Source: Lunularia cruciata
Lineage: Eukaryota; Streptophyta; Marchantiopsida; Lunulariales; Lunulariaceae
Assembly: GCA_948567375.1 (NCBI GenBank)
Contig: OX419760.1
Coordinates: forward strand, 56,792,001-56,856,000
Direction of reading: 5' to 3'
Length of the DNA: 64,000 nucleotides
A program made the translations under genes and the position numbers. The notes under the pieces were generated by a model that saw only the letters and a program-made list of their open reading frames with translations, searched no databases and was not told the DNA's origin. Positions 21,672 through 32,039 of the stretch are shown here, in pieces (within the stretch, counting starts at the first letter, position 1; the number at the start of each line of letters is the position of its first letter).

Positions 21672-24600
21672 CTAGACAGTTTGAGGGACTTTCATGGTTG
21701 TTGATGGCACCCAGCAACCATGAAGACCGTAAGGAAGACCATAGGGCAAATCTGCGCGTGCAATTTCTGTAAAAGTTGCGCCATCAAGAAGTATTATAAA
21801 CCCTCCTCCATGGCTGTCGCTCACGACGGCCACCACTACGCCTGCGAGAACATATGACGGTAATTATGGACTGTTGGTATTGGAATTTACTGTTCTTTGC
21901 ATCTTCAGTTCAAATTCGAAGTGTGCAGAAAGTACGAGAGCCACTCATGGTAAGTACATCCTGATCGATGGATATTTATGTAGGTAGGATATGCAAGTGA
22001 TCGCTGATTTTACCATCATCTTCGGACACAGCACCAGGACGTGGAACAAAGAAAGGCTCGGTCGGAATCCCCCCCTCAAAGTACCAGTTCTTCGCGGTCT
22101 TGTCCTCCAGATCAATCTGTGATCGTTATAAGCAATTGCAGTACATTTAGGCAATATGACAACGGACTTCGCGGTTAAGAATGCACAGATCTCGAATAGA
22201 ATTTCCAATAAATAGAAGCAGCATAGATCCCAGCCCATTCTCTATCTGCAAGCATCTGATTGAGTGGAGTGGACCTAGCTGTAGCTAGTGATGGATGGAC
22301 CGACCTTGGTGAGATTATTCGGGAAATGAGCCGGGCGATGAGCGCCACATGCATACACATATCTGTACTTCTTTGACGTGTACTGGAAGTTGATTGTGTT
22401 CATATCGAGTCCCCTCCCGTGTTCCTCTGGAGGAACTGCAGCCTCAAGGGTTCCTTTCGTACTTCCGTCAAGTGCAACGGTAAATCTTCCCACTCTGAAA
22501 TTCAAGGAAGGTGTCAAAGACGAGAAATGTCTGTAGAATTGTTAATGAGTTCTTCCCACCGCCTCGAGAAAGGTTCTTTGACGGGTAGCCATCATGATGA
22601 GGTTCGCCGTTGTTCATTCAAGACATATTTAAGCCTGATCATGAGGAAACACCTATCTCTAACAAATCAGCAAGGCAAATCGAAGACAGATGCGGAAATG
22701 TATGTTAAACGGATTAAACAGAAGGAGAACAAAACAATGCGTGTACATACCTTGCATCAGGAAGGTCATCAGTTCCAGCGGGTGATCGAAGAGAGGCTAG
22801 AGTCATCTTTTGGAGAATGTAGGGGTTGGCTGTGTGTTCACAACAATCAGCAATAACCCGTACAACTCCATCTGTGCCTGTTTCCTCATAAGCGTTGATG
22901 AAGTGGAACGTCACGAAATTGGGGACCTCTACGCAAGTCACCTGCAAAAACGGAAGACTGAATGGAACTGCTGAAACAGGTGACTCTTTGGTAGAGTAGC
23001 GTCACAATCCTCGTCGAGCATCAGCATCAGAATCATTTACTGATACTTTTCTATAAATTTTATCTCGTGCGAGATAATCCTTATCTATATATTTCAAGAA
23101 AAGCTGAGAGTGGACCTCTATATTAGCTTTAGCTACTTACCACCTTCCCTGTGCGCCTGTCCATGATGTGCATATATCCCCCTGTCTCGGGCATCCACTC
23201 GAACTTGTAGTATTCACAAGGCTCACTCTGGAGGAGGTTCTTGACTGAGTATCGAAGAGGCATCTCAGGAATCACAATATAATTCTCCGTCACTGCAAAG
23301 GAGTGTACCCATCCTGGGGACGGCCCCTTGCATTTCACCTGTTAAGCATCAATCAGCTTCAGCATGTTTTCACTATTTCGCTGCAGGCCCAGGAGGCCCC
23401 TTCTAATTCTTTCAGTTCGTTTCGCCCTTCTACCAGCTTGTGACCAACTTTAGTTCCCAATTCCCAAGGGCCAAAGTTATCATCTGAAATCTCCTACAAT
23501 AGTTACCGTCCGTATTCTGGTGGAAGATGATGCTTCAACATAAATAAGAAAGACTACAAAGATAACAGTCCAAACCTCAAACAAGACGAAGACGAAGCTC
23601 GATGACAACGGAGTGGCTAGCCAATCTTGCATGATCCTACTTTTCTAGGGACAAAAAGAAACAGAAGCTTTCTAACTCTAAACCGAATGGAATGACAACC
23701 CTAGTACGCGAGCTGAAAATAGTATATTACGTCTTCATATTGGATAGTTGTTGATTACATCCGGTTATTTTATAGAGACTGGAGGCCTTGAATCTGTACC
23801 TTCCCAATAAGTTCTCGTTTGTTGCTTCCTGCGCGCATACGAACCACGCTATAACCAGGGTTGAAGATATCTGGTATGAGTGTAATCAGCTCGTTATTAT
23901 CCACATACGGGTGAGCGCTATGAATAATACCCTGCGGCCAGTAAATCGAGAACGTTTAGTATCTGATCCTTATCGTGTGACTTCCGGTGTTCAGATGTGA
24001 CACAAACCTATGCAAGATGCGGTTCCACTTCATCCTGTACATGCCTAGTATACATCTGACAAGACAATGTATATACTTGGACAGAGAGTGTTTAATGTGA
24101 TTGAAACCTTGAAATTGGCAATTTACCCCAAGATTGTCCTCCCACTTGAACTTTCCCAAGGTTTGGAGAGTGTCGGGATCAATTTGCAAAGCTCCCTTTA
24201 CTGTCTCTGTCAAGCACACGACCCTTCCGTCTCCTAACCTGTGAAGGCACGACGAGCCTGGCCTTAGAAACGCAGGTGTCCATAGGTGTCGAATAACATT
24301 GGATTCAGGAAAATAGCGATTAGCAAGTTTCTCATCACAGAAGCAACATTATGGGCTCCCTCTTTTCAGGATCCTTAAGTTGAAACTCCTGACGTTCTAG
24401 CAGAAAACTTGTCTATGTCGTTTACCTGATAACACCAGTATTAGCATTATCCGTTAGGCTAGAACCTGCGACCATCCCAGCCAGATTCCCCAGCCTCGCC
24501 AATAGGTTCTTCTCTGGTGGCGCAGAGAATTCCTGAAAGGCGACTCGCTGGAATTTTTGGGCGGCATTGTACGCATCCGATCTCAGCTGATCATGAGAAG

Positions 24601-25532
24601 CCACTAGTCTTCCTTCTTCAAACTTCAATCGGAGCAGAGTGGAGAAGCTGATATCCCCAATATCGATATCGTGTGTATATTAGAATACGATGATGCTAAG
24701 CCAGTTAGAACTGAAAAGATGTTACATACTACTATAGGACTCTTTCTATCGTGGATGCCAAATTGGCTTGAAAAGCATGCAGCCACAAATGATACTTTCT
24801 ATGGTTTTCTTCTCCGATGTATGATATCTGTAGAGATGACTAGTCGTGGTTAGTATTGTTTGTACGATCCTTACCCGTCAAATAGATGGTGAGCCTCTTT
24901 ACCTCCAATCTTGAACAGACCTGGTCCGTTCCTCAAATATGTCCCAGCCTACATGAAGCGCCGGTTTTACAAAAGCTTGTGTCATCCGAGATTTTCAGTA
25001 GATGAGCATGTGCAGACCAAAAGAACTGGAACATCGCGTCATCTATTCAATCAAACTTAAGAGACCTGCCTTCGTGGAACTTGCCAGTGTATGTATCGTG
25101 GTAGAGAGAGTCCAAGAGTGGTATATACATGTCGTAGGTCGGTGGTTTACTTACCAGCCAAAGAGGAATGGTGCCATCGACATCAAGCTCCCCTTCCCAA
25201 CGTTCCTGCTTCACGCTGTTCCAAGCTGCGAAGCCGGGATAGCTACCTTCGGCGTCGACAATAGTAGTCGCCTCGCTTTGGACTGCAACCGCAGCCTTCG
25301 CTACCTTTGTTTTGACAAATTGAGTATCTCTGGACTTGTCTGCGTCTGAATTGCGAGGTTTTCCTCGCAAATGTCCGCATGCAATACCAAGTACTCCTCC
25401 CTTCTGACATGCCTTTGTCGCAACCAGCTGCAATCGAGAGCCTACACGACTGCTGGAACTCGAATCTGCTACCGGAGCATTTACTTTTAATCCTGTATAC
25501 AGATCCAGAGAAACTACCCGAGGAAAAGCCAT
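21672..25532 (-). CDS. CCD8: Carotenoid cleavage dioxygenase 8 (strigolactone biosynthesis)
   Basis: Ten coding exons on the minus strand: 25532-25155, 24948-24875, 24647-24426, 24238-24127, 23931-23800, 23338-23141, 22941-22751, 22494-22305, 22116-22014 and 21841-21672. All junctions are GT/AG and in phase, giving 589 aa with no stop. CCD8 acts in plastids after D27 and CCD7, converting 9-cis-beta-apo-10'-carotenal to carlactone, the strigolactone precursor. The four iron-binding histidines of the family are visible: H269 (H-S-A-H-P), H318 (G-W-V-H-S-F), H385 (F-H-F-I-N-A-Y-E-E) and H574 (G-L-H-G-C-W). CCD8-type signatures include A-A-W-N-S-V-K-Q-E-R-W-E-G-E-L, S-L-T-D-N-A-N-T-G-V and D-C-C-E-H. 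Residues 1 to about 100 are Ser/basic-rich and probably contain the plastid transit peptide. The ATG at 25532 is chosen because upstream in-frame codons lack an ATG and a TATA box lies about 100 bases upstream. Ten exons is more than I recall for angiosperm CCD8. Confidence 0.95.
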
Positions 25533-25632
25533 ACTCAAATTCAGCAATCCGATTACTAACGTATTGCAAACACGCCAAAATTGCACGGACGATGAAGCTC
25601 GAGGGAGTGAGTACCTCTTCCAGTTAAATGGC

Positions 25633-25639
25633 TTATATA
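25633..25639 (-). promoter_or_regulatory. TATA box of CCD8
   Basis: TATATAA on the minus strand about 100 bases upstream of the CCD8 ATG, followed by GC-mixed sequence. This would place transcription initiation near 25600 and give a 5' UTR of roughly 70 bases. Confidence 0.6.
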
Positions 25640-26539
25640 CTCATGTAAGGCCTAATATCAAGATGACATCGTGCGACAAAACCGATTTTTCCTCACAAGC
25701 TGAAGAATGGTGAGTCATGCATGGTGATAGATTGCGTACTGTAGACTTCAGCTTGAATCTGGCTGCGCAGATTCCCAGCCTGCACTTATAGGAACTGGTC
25801 CATATTTCGTCTTCGGAACTGCAAAGCTTTGGAGCGGAGTGTATAAAGATTCCACAAGCAAAGCTGAAAGGTTCCAATGTCAAGCGAGGAATAAAAAAGT
25901 CAACCCCTGGCCCCTGAATCGCAAAGCAGAAGATCGTGCATAGCACCGATGATTCAAGATTTCCTTGTTTAATTTGCCAAGAGTAAAAGTACCAAGCCTC
26001 TAACATCAATTTGGATGTACAATGCACAATAACGTCTGAATTACCATAAACTCAAAAGCACATGAATCTAAAAACCGATCCTGTACGCTCGAGGTCCACA
26101 AAACAAGGAAATCCAGAATGGTTGAATTGTGATGTCAGGCGTACAAATATTCATAGCACAGCAGCTGAAAGACGCATTGAGGACGCTGTCAACGAAATGT
26201 GGATGCCCAAACCCAAATGCAACTGGTCAAGATTAACCCATGGCCAGGCAATTGCCCATCAACTGTTTTTGTCGGGAGTGCTTGACATCTTGCTCAGAAC
26301 TAGAATTTAGAATATAGTCCGGGTGTCGACTGAATCATATTATTTATTTGGATTATCGCTATTCTGTTCGTTCTCCGCTACTTCTATCAAACCCTTCTCC
26401 TTATCGCTAAAGAGATGACGCATATGCATGCCCATGAGTAAAAACAAGTTAAGGTTTTCTCCTTGGAAGTTAGAAATTGAATGCTATGTTATAGTATGTT
26501 ATAATAATGTTGTAGTATAGTAATACTATAACTCTTTTT
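25640..26539. other. CCD8 upstream region, no gene
   Basis: Sequence of mixed composition upstream of the CCD8 TATA box. It contains only short frames without recognisable domains (25641-26027 minus, 26062-26310 plus). It probably holds the CCD8 promoter. The first recognisable repeat begins at about 26540. Confidence 0.5.
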
Positions 26540-27030
26540 CTTCTCGGAAGACCTTATCAAGCCCTACAAGGATAAAATATAAGAGGTAAAATGAGGCTTA
26601 GCCCCAAAGTTGCAGAATTTGTCCTTTTGCCTTTAAGATTATCTTATGGTTATGGGTTGCACACCCTGTGCTCATTGTTGCACAATAGACACATTGTATC
26701 TAAAGTATATTATAAGGTAGAAATGTGATAATGGTACCTCGATGTTTACTATGATAAGCTCTTGATCACTCCTTGACAAACGTATCATAATGAAGAATAC
26801 ATCTTTTTATATAATTTCAAATAATTCCAAAGTTAGAAGAACGATGAGGTGACCTTGCTGCACACCCCTATACTTTGAGAGCTTGTTGTAGTTGCTCAGC
26901 TGGCCGCACATCTAGGAGGATGTGTAAAGACCTATCCAAAATTGCATTAGGTGTAGGATCCATAACCACGACATCAATTACTATCACCTAATCATCTTGG
27001 ACAATATATAAGTCTTCTTTGACTCATGTC
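26540..27030 (-). mobile_element. Non-LTR-like reverse transcriptase element, 3' fragment, copy 3
   Basis: The reverse complement matches copy 1: 26840-26990 corresponds to 8660-8510 (shared 'gaggtgaccttgctgca' and 'ataaccacgacatc'), and 26580-26640 corresponds to the 3' end near 8960-9030 ('ggggctaagcctcattttacc' on the minus strand). Only the C-terminal tail and 3' end remain and the frames are broken. Confidence 0.65.
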
Positions 27031-27119
27031 ATGTCATGTCATCTACAAAGCAGAACAACCTTGTGAGTGAAATAGTAGTGGTATGTACACAACATTCTTT
27101 TGTATAAGATGTAAGTAAT

Positions 27120-27440
27120 GTTATAGACAAATTCATTTATAAAAGTCTGAGGAGAGAAATAGAAGAATGGAAGGTCACATAGGGATTCTCAAATGAGAGA
27201 AACTTCAAATGTACACCTTGAGGTTGGTTTTGATATTTATAGGAAACTTGGATACAAGGCTCTCAAGAAGCTTCCAAGGAAGCTACCTTCTAGAAGACAC
27301 CTTACTTGGAGTGCAAGCTAAACTAGCTGTAAACTTTGCATACAAGGTACTCAACTCTTGGAAAGTTCTAGAAGCTTCTCACCAAGAAGCTTTTTGGAAG
27401 CTTCTAAAATAGTCTTATAATTTTCTAGTTATATACTAAT
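27120..27440 (-). repeat. LTR relic of gypsy family C
   Basis: The reverse complement resembles the family C LTR at 60426-60850. It shares the leader-side block ('gagaaatagaagaatgga', 27152-27170), 'gatatttataggaa' (the TATA region) and the array of GAAGCTTC-type palindromes (27268-27410). It is diverged, with no internal region attached, so it is an old solo or truncated LTR. Confidence 0.7.
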
Positions 27441-27499
27441 TCTAGCACCTATGATCCATATTTACCTTATGTTAATTCCATATCTTTACAGCATATGTT

Positions 27500-27680
27500 T
27501 TAACATACTTTAACATATATTTGCTATGTGAGAAATCTATGTACATTCAAGTGATTGGCCAAATAGATTATGTCCTTGTCCTCATCTAGGACTCTGATGT
27601 ATATAGGGCATAGAGACTCAATAGAGAGCAAGGTAGAGTGTGTGAACTAGATTTTCTCAGCAGCAAGTTTGATTGAGATA
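27500..27680 (+). repeat. LTR-like relic (family D)
   Basis: Shares a linear series of short matches with 31170-31300: 'tgtgag(a/c)aatctatgta', 'tgattggcca' and 'ctttgatgtatatagg' or a close variant (the TATA region). This layout suggests the promoter half of an LTR. No internal coding sequence can be attached on this side. Confidence 0.45.
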
Positions 27681-27699
27681 TGTCTCTTGCTCTTGACCT

Positions 27700-28459
27700 A
27701 CCTCTCCAAAACCCTTCTTTCATTAGACTTTAAAGTATTCATCATGATCACTTTCATGCTTGGATGCTAGCTTACATTAGTCTTGCATTCATGGCTTTGA
27801 TGATGGAGAATTCAGACCTTATTATACTCCATGTACTTACTTATGGGCAAGTCTAAAATTTAAACATTTATATCCTTTTGTAGAAGGAGAAGAATCAAAA
27901 ATCTTACTAGCTTTAGAACTGAACTTTGGAGGTCCATGTGCCAAAGAGAAGAGTTGAGATGCAAGGAATTATATTCCACCATGTTGAGTCTAGAGTTTTA
28001 GATGTTCAAGAGAGAGGAGAAAACAATAAGGCAAGATGGTAGGAAATGAGACCATAAACACTCTAGAACTACATTGTACTATCAAGGCATTGACATTGTG
28101 ATCAAGAAATCAACCAAGGATCAAACACACAAGGAAGAATTTTGTCACTACAAAAATATGTTACTATGGTCCAAAGATTGAATCACTTGCACAAGAAATT
28201 TGAGAAAGATTACAAAAAGCAATGCTCTTTACTTATTCACCTTGTGAGAACTACACACTTTGCACTTTGGGTGTCAAGCTTATATAGATGAATGACATAA
28301 GAGTTAGAAAAACTATCAATTAATGTCTAATTGTCTATCCTTCAAATTGGGTACCAAGACTTTTAAAGCCACTACCCCACTACTACTATTAGTAGCACTT
28401 ATGAGTATTTAATGTCATCATTGCACTAATAATTGTGTGATAGTTTCAACTATCATATT
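27700..28459. other. No recognised feature
   Basis: Mixed AT-rich sequence with only short frames. No domain, repeat pair or LTR boundary is seen. Confidence 0.5.
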
Positions 28460-29600
28460 ATTCTATGCTACAGATTCTTGGAGTTCAATATCATCTACTA
28501 CATCAAAGAAGTGCTTCATGTCCAACAAGGTGAATTTCAAATTCTTTCTAATCTGATTAAACTTATGCTCTAGTCTAATGCAAAAATTGGTAACCACCCA
28601 CTCTAATGCTTTTTCTATAAAGTGCTTATGCAACTTTGTTCAAATAGTCTACAACTCTTGGATATCTCCTTGCATTATAGATAAGTTGATAAGCTCTCTA
28701 ATGATATGCATAATTTCCATGTAGATTTGTATCAATTTCTATTGCTTCTTCTCTCTAACATACCCCTTCATTAGTAACTATACCACAACTTCTCCTTCTT
28801 CTCTTCATATAATGATCACTGGGCCTCCATCAATTGAAAAATTGGTCAATGAAGTCACCCCTAGGTGTGGTCTCAAGCTTTGTAAAGATAAGATTCAGTT
28901 CTTCCTTCAAGTCTTGCACTTCCTTGCTCCGGTTGTCAATTTCCACTTGCTGCTTCTTGATACAAATGCTAGTGGTATGTTGGTACTCTAGAAAGGAAAC
29001 TTCATATGTCTCCTTATGCTCTTGCAGCCATTGAAATTCCAAAATTTGCTCCTTCAATGCTACTTGAGTTCAAAATGCTTTGCATCTACTTCTACCTTAT
29101 TTTTTGCTAAAGAGTGATGCAATGATGCCAACACCTCATCCCCTTCTTCTTCTGATTCTTCTAGCTGATTCTTCTTTGTCTTCAGTTTCTTCTACCTTGT
29201 CCTCCTTTGATTCCTCAATAGTGATCATCTTCTATTTCTTGGTTGCTAGCCTTGAAAGCATCTTCTTTGAAGGCATGTATGGCTGTGTAGTTCTTGTTCC
29301 CTTAGGTTTGTTGGGCAGCTTGTATTTGCCAATTCTTGCAAAAAACACATCACCATGCTGTTCTTTACTCATCTCCTTCATACCTTCTACATCCAACAAG
29401 AAGTAGGCACTTAGATAATAGTGACCAAGAAACATACTCTTCTCTTTGTCGGTCAACAAATTCATACCAATGTAAAAGTGAATCACAAATGATATTCCAT
29501 AGTCAGGTCTAAGTACCCTTGATGGTGGTGAGTAGTTGGGTGGTATGTTGGGCAAAGATCCTTGCACAATTAATAGGAGTTCTTGAGAAGACATGTTTGA
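28460..29600 (-). pseudogene. Decayed ORF with coiled-coil segment, unidentified
   Basis: On the minus strand a 120-codon frame (29594-29232) reads M-S-S-Q-E-L-L-L-I-V-Q-G and contains Y-G-I-S-F-V-I-H-F-Y-I-G-M-N-L-L. It is followed by an acidic linker, then a coiled-coil-like frame (29057-28830, E-V-Q-D-L-K-E-E-L-N) and a further helical stretch with two stops (about 28740-28460). The continuity across ~1.1 kb suggests one former gene, perhaps a gag-like ORF of a non-autonomous element. I do not recognise the family. The ATG is at 29594. Confidence 0.4.
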
Positions 29601-30473
29601 AGAAAGTTGCTATGGCATTCAAAAGGTAAGTTGTTTGTTGGGGCTTAAAGATTTTCATTAGGGTCCTAACAATAACTATACATATAGGGTACTTATAGTT
29701 ATGTGTCCATCCATTTGAATGGTTTTTTTGGCAACAAAGGATGTAACAATCCGGTTCTACATTGGTTAGCTCAATGTCCTAAAGTTGGTCTCCATTGTAA
29801 TGCTAACTTTGGGTCCAATGTCTCCTCCACAAAGTACATGTCTCCAATGATTCTTTATCCACGATCATGGATTAGCACACAATTGGCTTGGCATTAAGTG
29901 CTTCATCTCCTTGATTTCAATCCCCATAGATCTCAAGATGTAGTCCCAATTTTGGAGGAAAAAGGATAAGTGGAATTTTTCTATTAATGCTCTTTTGGCC
30001 TTCATATCCTAGAGGTTGATGGAGGGGTTCTTTAGGTTGATTAAAGTCTTATTTGAATATTCTCTCTCACCATCTTTGCTAAGATTATTGTTCCTTGACA
30101 CTCATTCAATTTACAAAGGTGTTTGCACTCTTGACTCAAGAACACAATCTCTTTCCTTGAGCTCCTAAGTCCTTTGACTATCAATGAAATCAGAAGTCCT
30201 TTGAGTGAAGTGCCTTCAACCTATAACCTTTGCATCACCTCAATTAATAGTCTTTAAGACTTTATAATGATCATTGAATTTGGTTTCCCAATCCATTCTT
30301 GATTCATAACTTTTTGTGCAAGAATGATCTTTCTCTAATTATTAAGCTAAAAAGTAGAATAATATGCACTAAATTTTCATGGAAAAATTCAAAATTATCC
30401 ATTGAAAATTGAAGAAATGGCAGACTCTTATACAAATTTCTAGATAGCATGCAATTTTAGGAGTAGTTTCCCC
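29601..30473. other. No recognised feature before the assembly gap
   Basis: AT-rich sequence with short chance frames only. A 64-codon frame at 29703-29897 shows no domain. It ends at the run of N. Confidence 0.5.
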
Positions 30474-30673
30474 NNNNNNNNNNNNNNNNNNNNNNNNNNN
30501 NNNNNNNNNNNNNNNNNNNNNNNNNNNNNNNNNNNNNNNNNNNNNNNNNNNNNNNNNNNNNNNNNNNNNNNNNNNNNNNNNNNNNNNNNNNNNNNNNNNN
30601 NNNNNNNNNNNNNNNNNNNNNNNNNNNNNNNNNNNNNNNNNNNNNNNNNNNNNNNNNNNNNNNNNNNNNNNNN
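30474..30673. other. Assembly gap (200 N)
   Basis: Exactly 200 undetermined bases, a conventional scaffold gap size. The true length is unknown. Frames reported across it are artefacts. Confidence 0.99.
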
Positions 30674-30754
30674 GAACCATGAGAAAATAATTGCCGATGC
30701 TTACTGATTGGTACTATCCCCACACCGTTAACATGACATCAAAGAAAATTCCTA

Positions 30755-30870
30755 TATATATATGCAGATGTTTCCCCTGGTTGCAGTTGAATAAGAGTGA
30801 AGAAACTCTGGCTACTCCGTTCCAACCTGCTCCACGGGTGATTGCAATGATTAAGAAAATTCCGGTTAGC
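30755..30870 (+). pseudogene. Possible exon fragment beside the gap
   Basis: A GC-richer patch within AT-rich sequence. After an acceptor-like 'tatatatgcag' or 'ctggttgcag' it is open for about 27 codons (N-K-S-E-E-T-L-A-T-P-F-Q-P-A-P-R-V-I-A-M) up to a possible donor (GTTAGC). It could be one exon of a host gene whose other exons lie in the gap, or a chance frame. Product unknown. Confidence 0.2.
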
Positions 30871-31169
30871 TTTTGAATCTTTACCCTTTATTTTGTTAAT
30901 TGTGACTACTTACACATATATCAGCTCACTGACAACTCTCAAAGTTGCTACCAAGAAAGTTCACAAAAATATTGAAAATTACCGTTGTATTGTATGCTAC
31001 TAGCACTTTTACTAATTCTACATAATTTTCTCCTGGTTTACCCTATCACACTAAATAGCACTAATGTAACATATAGATTATTTTTCCTGACAATAATGTT
31101 GTTATTAGTGGTTTATATAGCACATAAAAAATTAAACTATCATGGTTATTTCCACATTAGTGGAATAGG

Positions 31170-31300
31170 TTGTACGATAGATCCAACATACGAGATGTTG
31201 CCATGTGAGCAATCTATGTAGCATGTATGTGATTGGCCATGTGTGTTACAATCTTATCATTTTTGAGGGCTTTGATGTATATAGGTGACGGAGAGTGGAG
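31170..31300 (+). repeat. LTR-like relic (family D), second copy
   Basis: Matches 27500-27680 in the order described there, including 'gtgattggcca' and 'gctttgatgtatatagg'. It lies directly upstream of the frame at 31387-31614, which carries the same C-terminal signature as the gypsy-1 leader micro-ORF. That suggests LTR followed by leader. Confidence 0.45.
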
Positions 31301-31386
31301 GGGACGGGGGGTGTTTTTTTCAGGAGTCTTGAAGGGGAGAAGGATGTTGGGAGTGAGAGTTGTAGCAAAGCGCGAGTGTTAGAGCA

Positions 31387-31614
31387 TTGGAGGAGGCACT
31401 TGAGCATGAGATGTCCCATGCTCCCAATCTACCACTCCCAAATCCTTTTCTCATCAGGCTTCAGATTTTACACTTTGCCGGCTTATGGGACTTGATGGTG
31501 GCACTTTTTGGGGCGGCATTCATAGAGTCAGTGATGGGAAACCCAGATCCTATCATCCTTTTGGTGCTTAATTATGAACATGTCTGGGACTTGACAATCT
31601 ATGTGCTTCTATAG
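31387..31614 (+). CDS. Leader-type ORF sharing the gypsy-1 micro-ORF module (75 aa)
   Basis: A 75-codon frame whose second half aligns with the 73-aa micro-ORF at 2037-1816: L-P-N-P-F-L-I-R against F-S-N-P-F-H-I-K; L-F-G-A-A-F-I-E-S-V-M against H-F-G-A-E-F-M-D-K-V-M; and the same W-D-L-T-I-Y-x-L-L-stop end. The ATG is not certain because alternative codons lie upstream. It sits just after a family D LTR-like relic. Function unknown. Confidence 0.4.
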   Translation: MEEALEHEMSHAPNLPLPNPFLIRLQILHFAGLWDLMVALFGAAFIESVMGNPDPIILLVLNYEHVWDLTIYVLL

Positions 31615-32039
31615 TTGGGGAATGCCTGAATTTTTGCTCATAAGCTTCAAGGTGGAGTTGTGAGGTTGAGAATTGAGGTCTGATGTTTTTGGGCATTGAG
31701 GGAGTTCAGGGAGGGCATTTGAGGAGTCAAGACCATGGTTAGAGAGAGGAGCTGATATCTCCAATTTGGAAACTAAAATCAGACAATTTGAGCAGATTTT
31801 GAGAGGGATAATGACTATGTGCCTAACTCAATTGCAATTGCAACAATTTTTTTGTTTTGCTCAAGCCCCTTCTCCTTGTGGGACTCCATCTCTCCTTTCT
31901 TTGACCCATCCCCATCCTCCTTGGCATGATCATGCTACTTAGTCTTGGAAATGAATGTTGTCCAATTCCATAGGAAATGGTCCACCAAAGTGTAGTGTTT
32001 CAACCCTTAGTGTTTATTCAAAACTACCTCTTCACCTCC
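31615..32039. other. Continuation of the family D leader, no clear ORF
   Basis: The sequence continues on the plus strand with short broken frames only. No domain is recognised before the start of the inverted gypsy-1 fragment. Confidence 0.4.

Noticed and set aside
25243-25578. 111-codon minus-strand frame overlapping CCD8 exon 1
   Set aside because: Alternative frame of the CCD8 first exon; the CCD8 frame has clear homology and correct splicing.
30369-30723. Long minus-strand frames across the N run
   Set aside because: They consist mostly of undetermined residues; the gap is not sequence.
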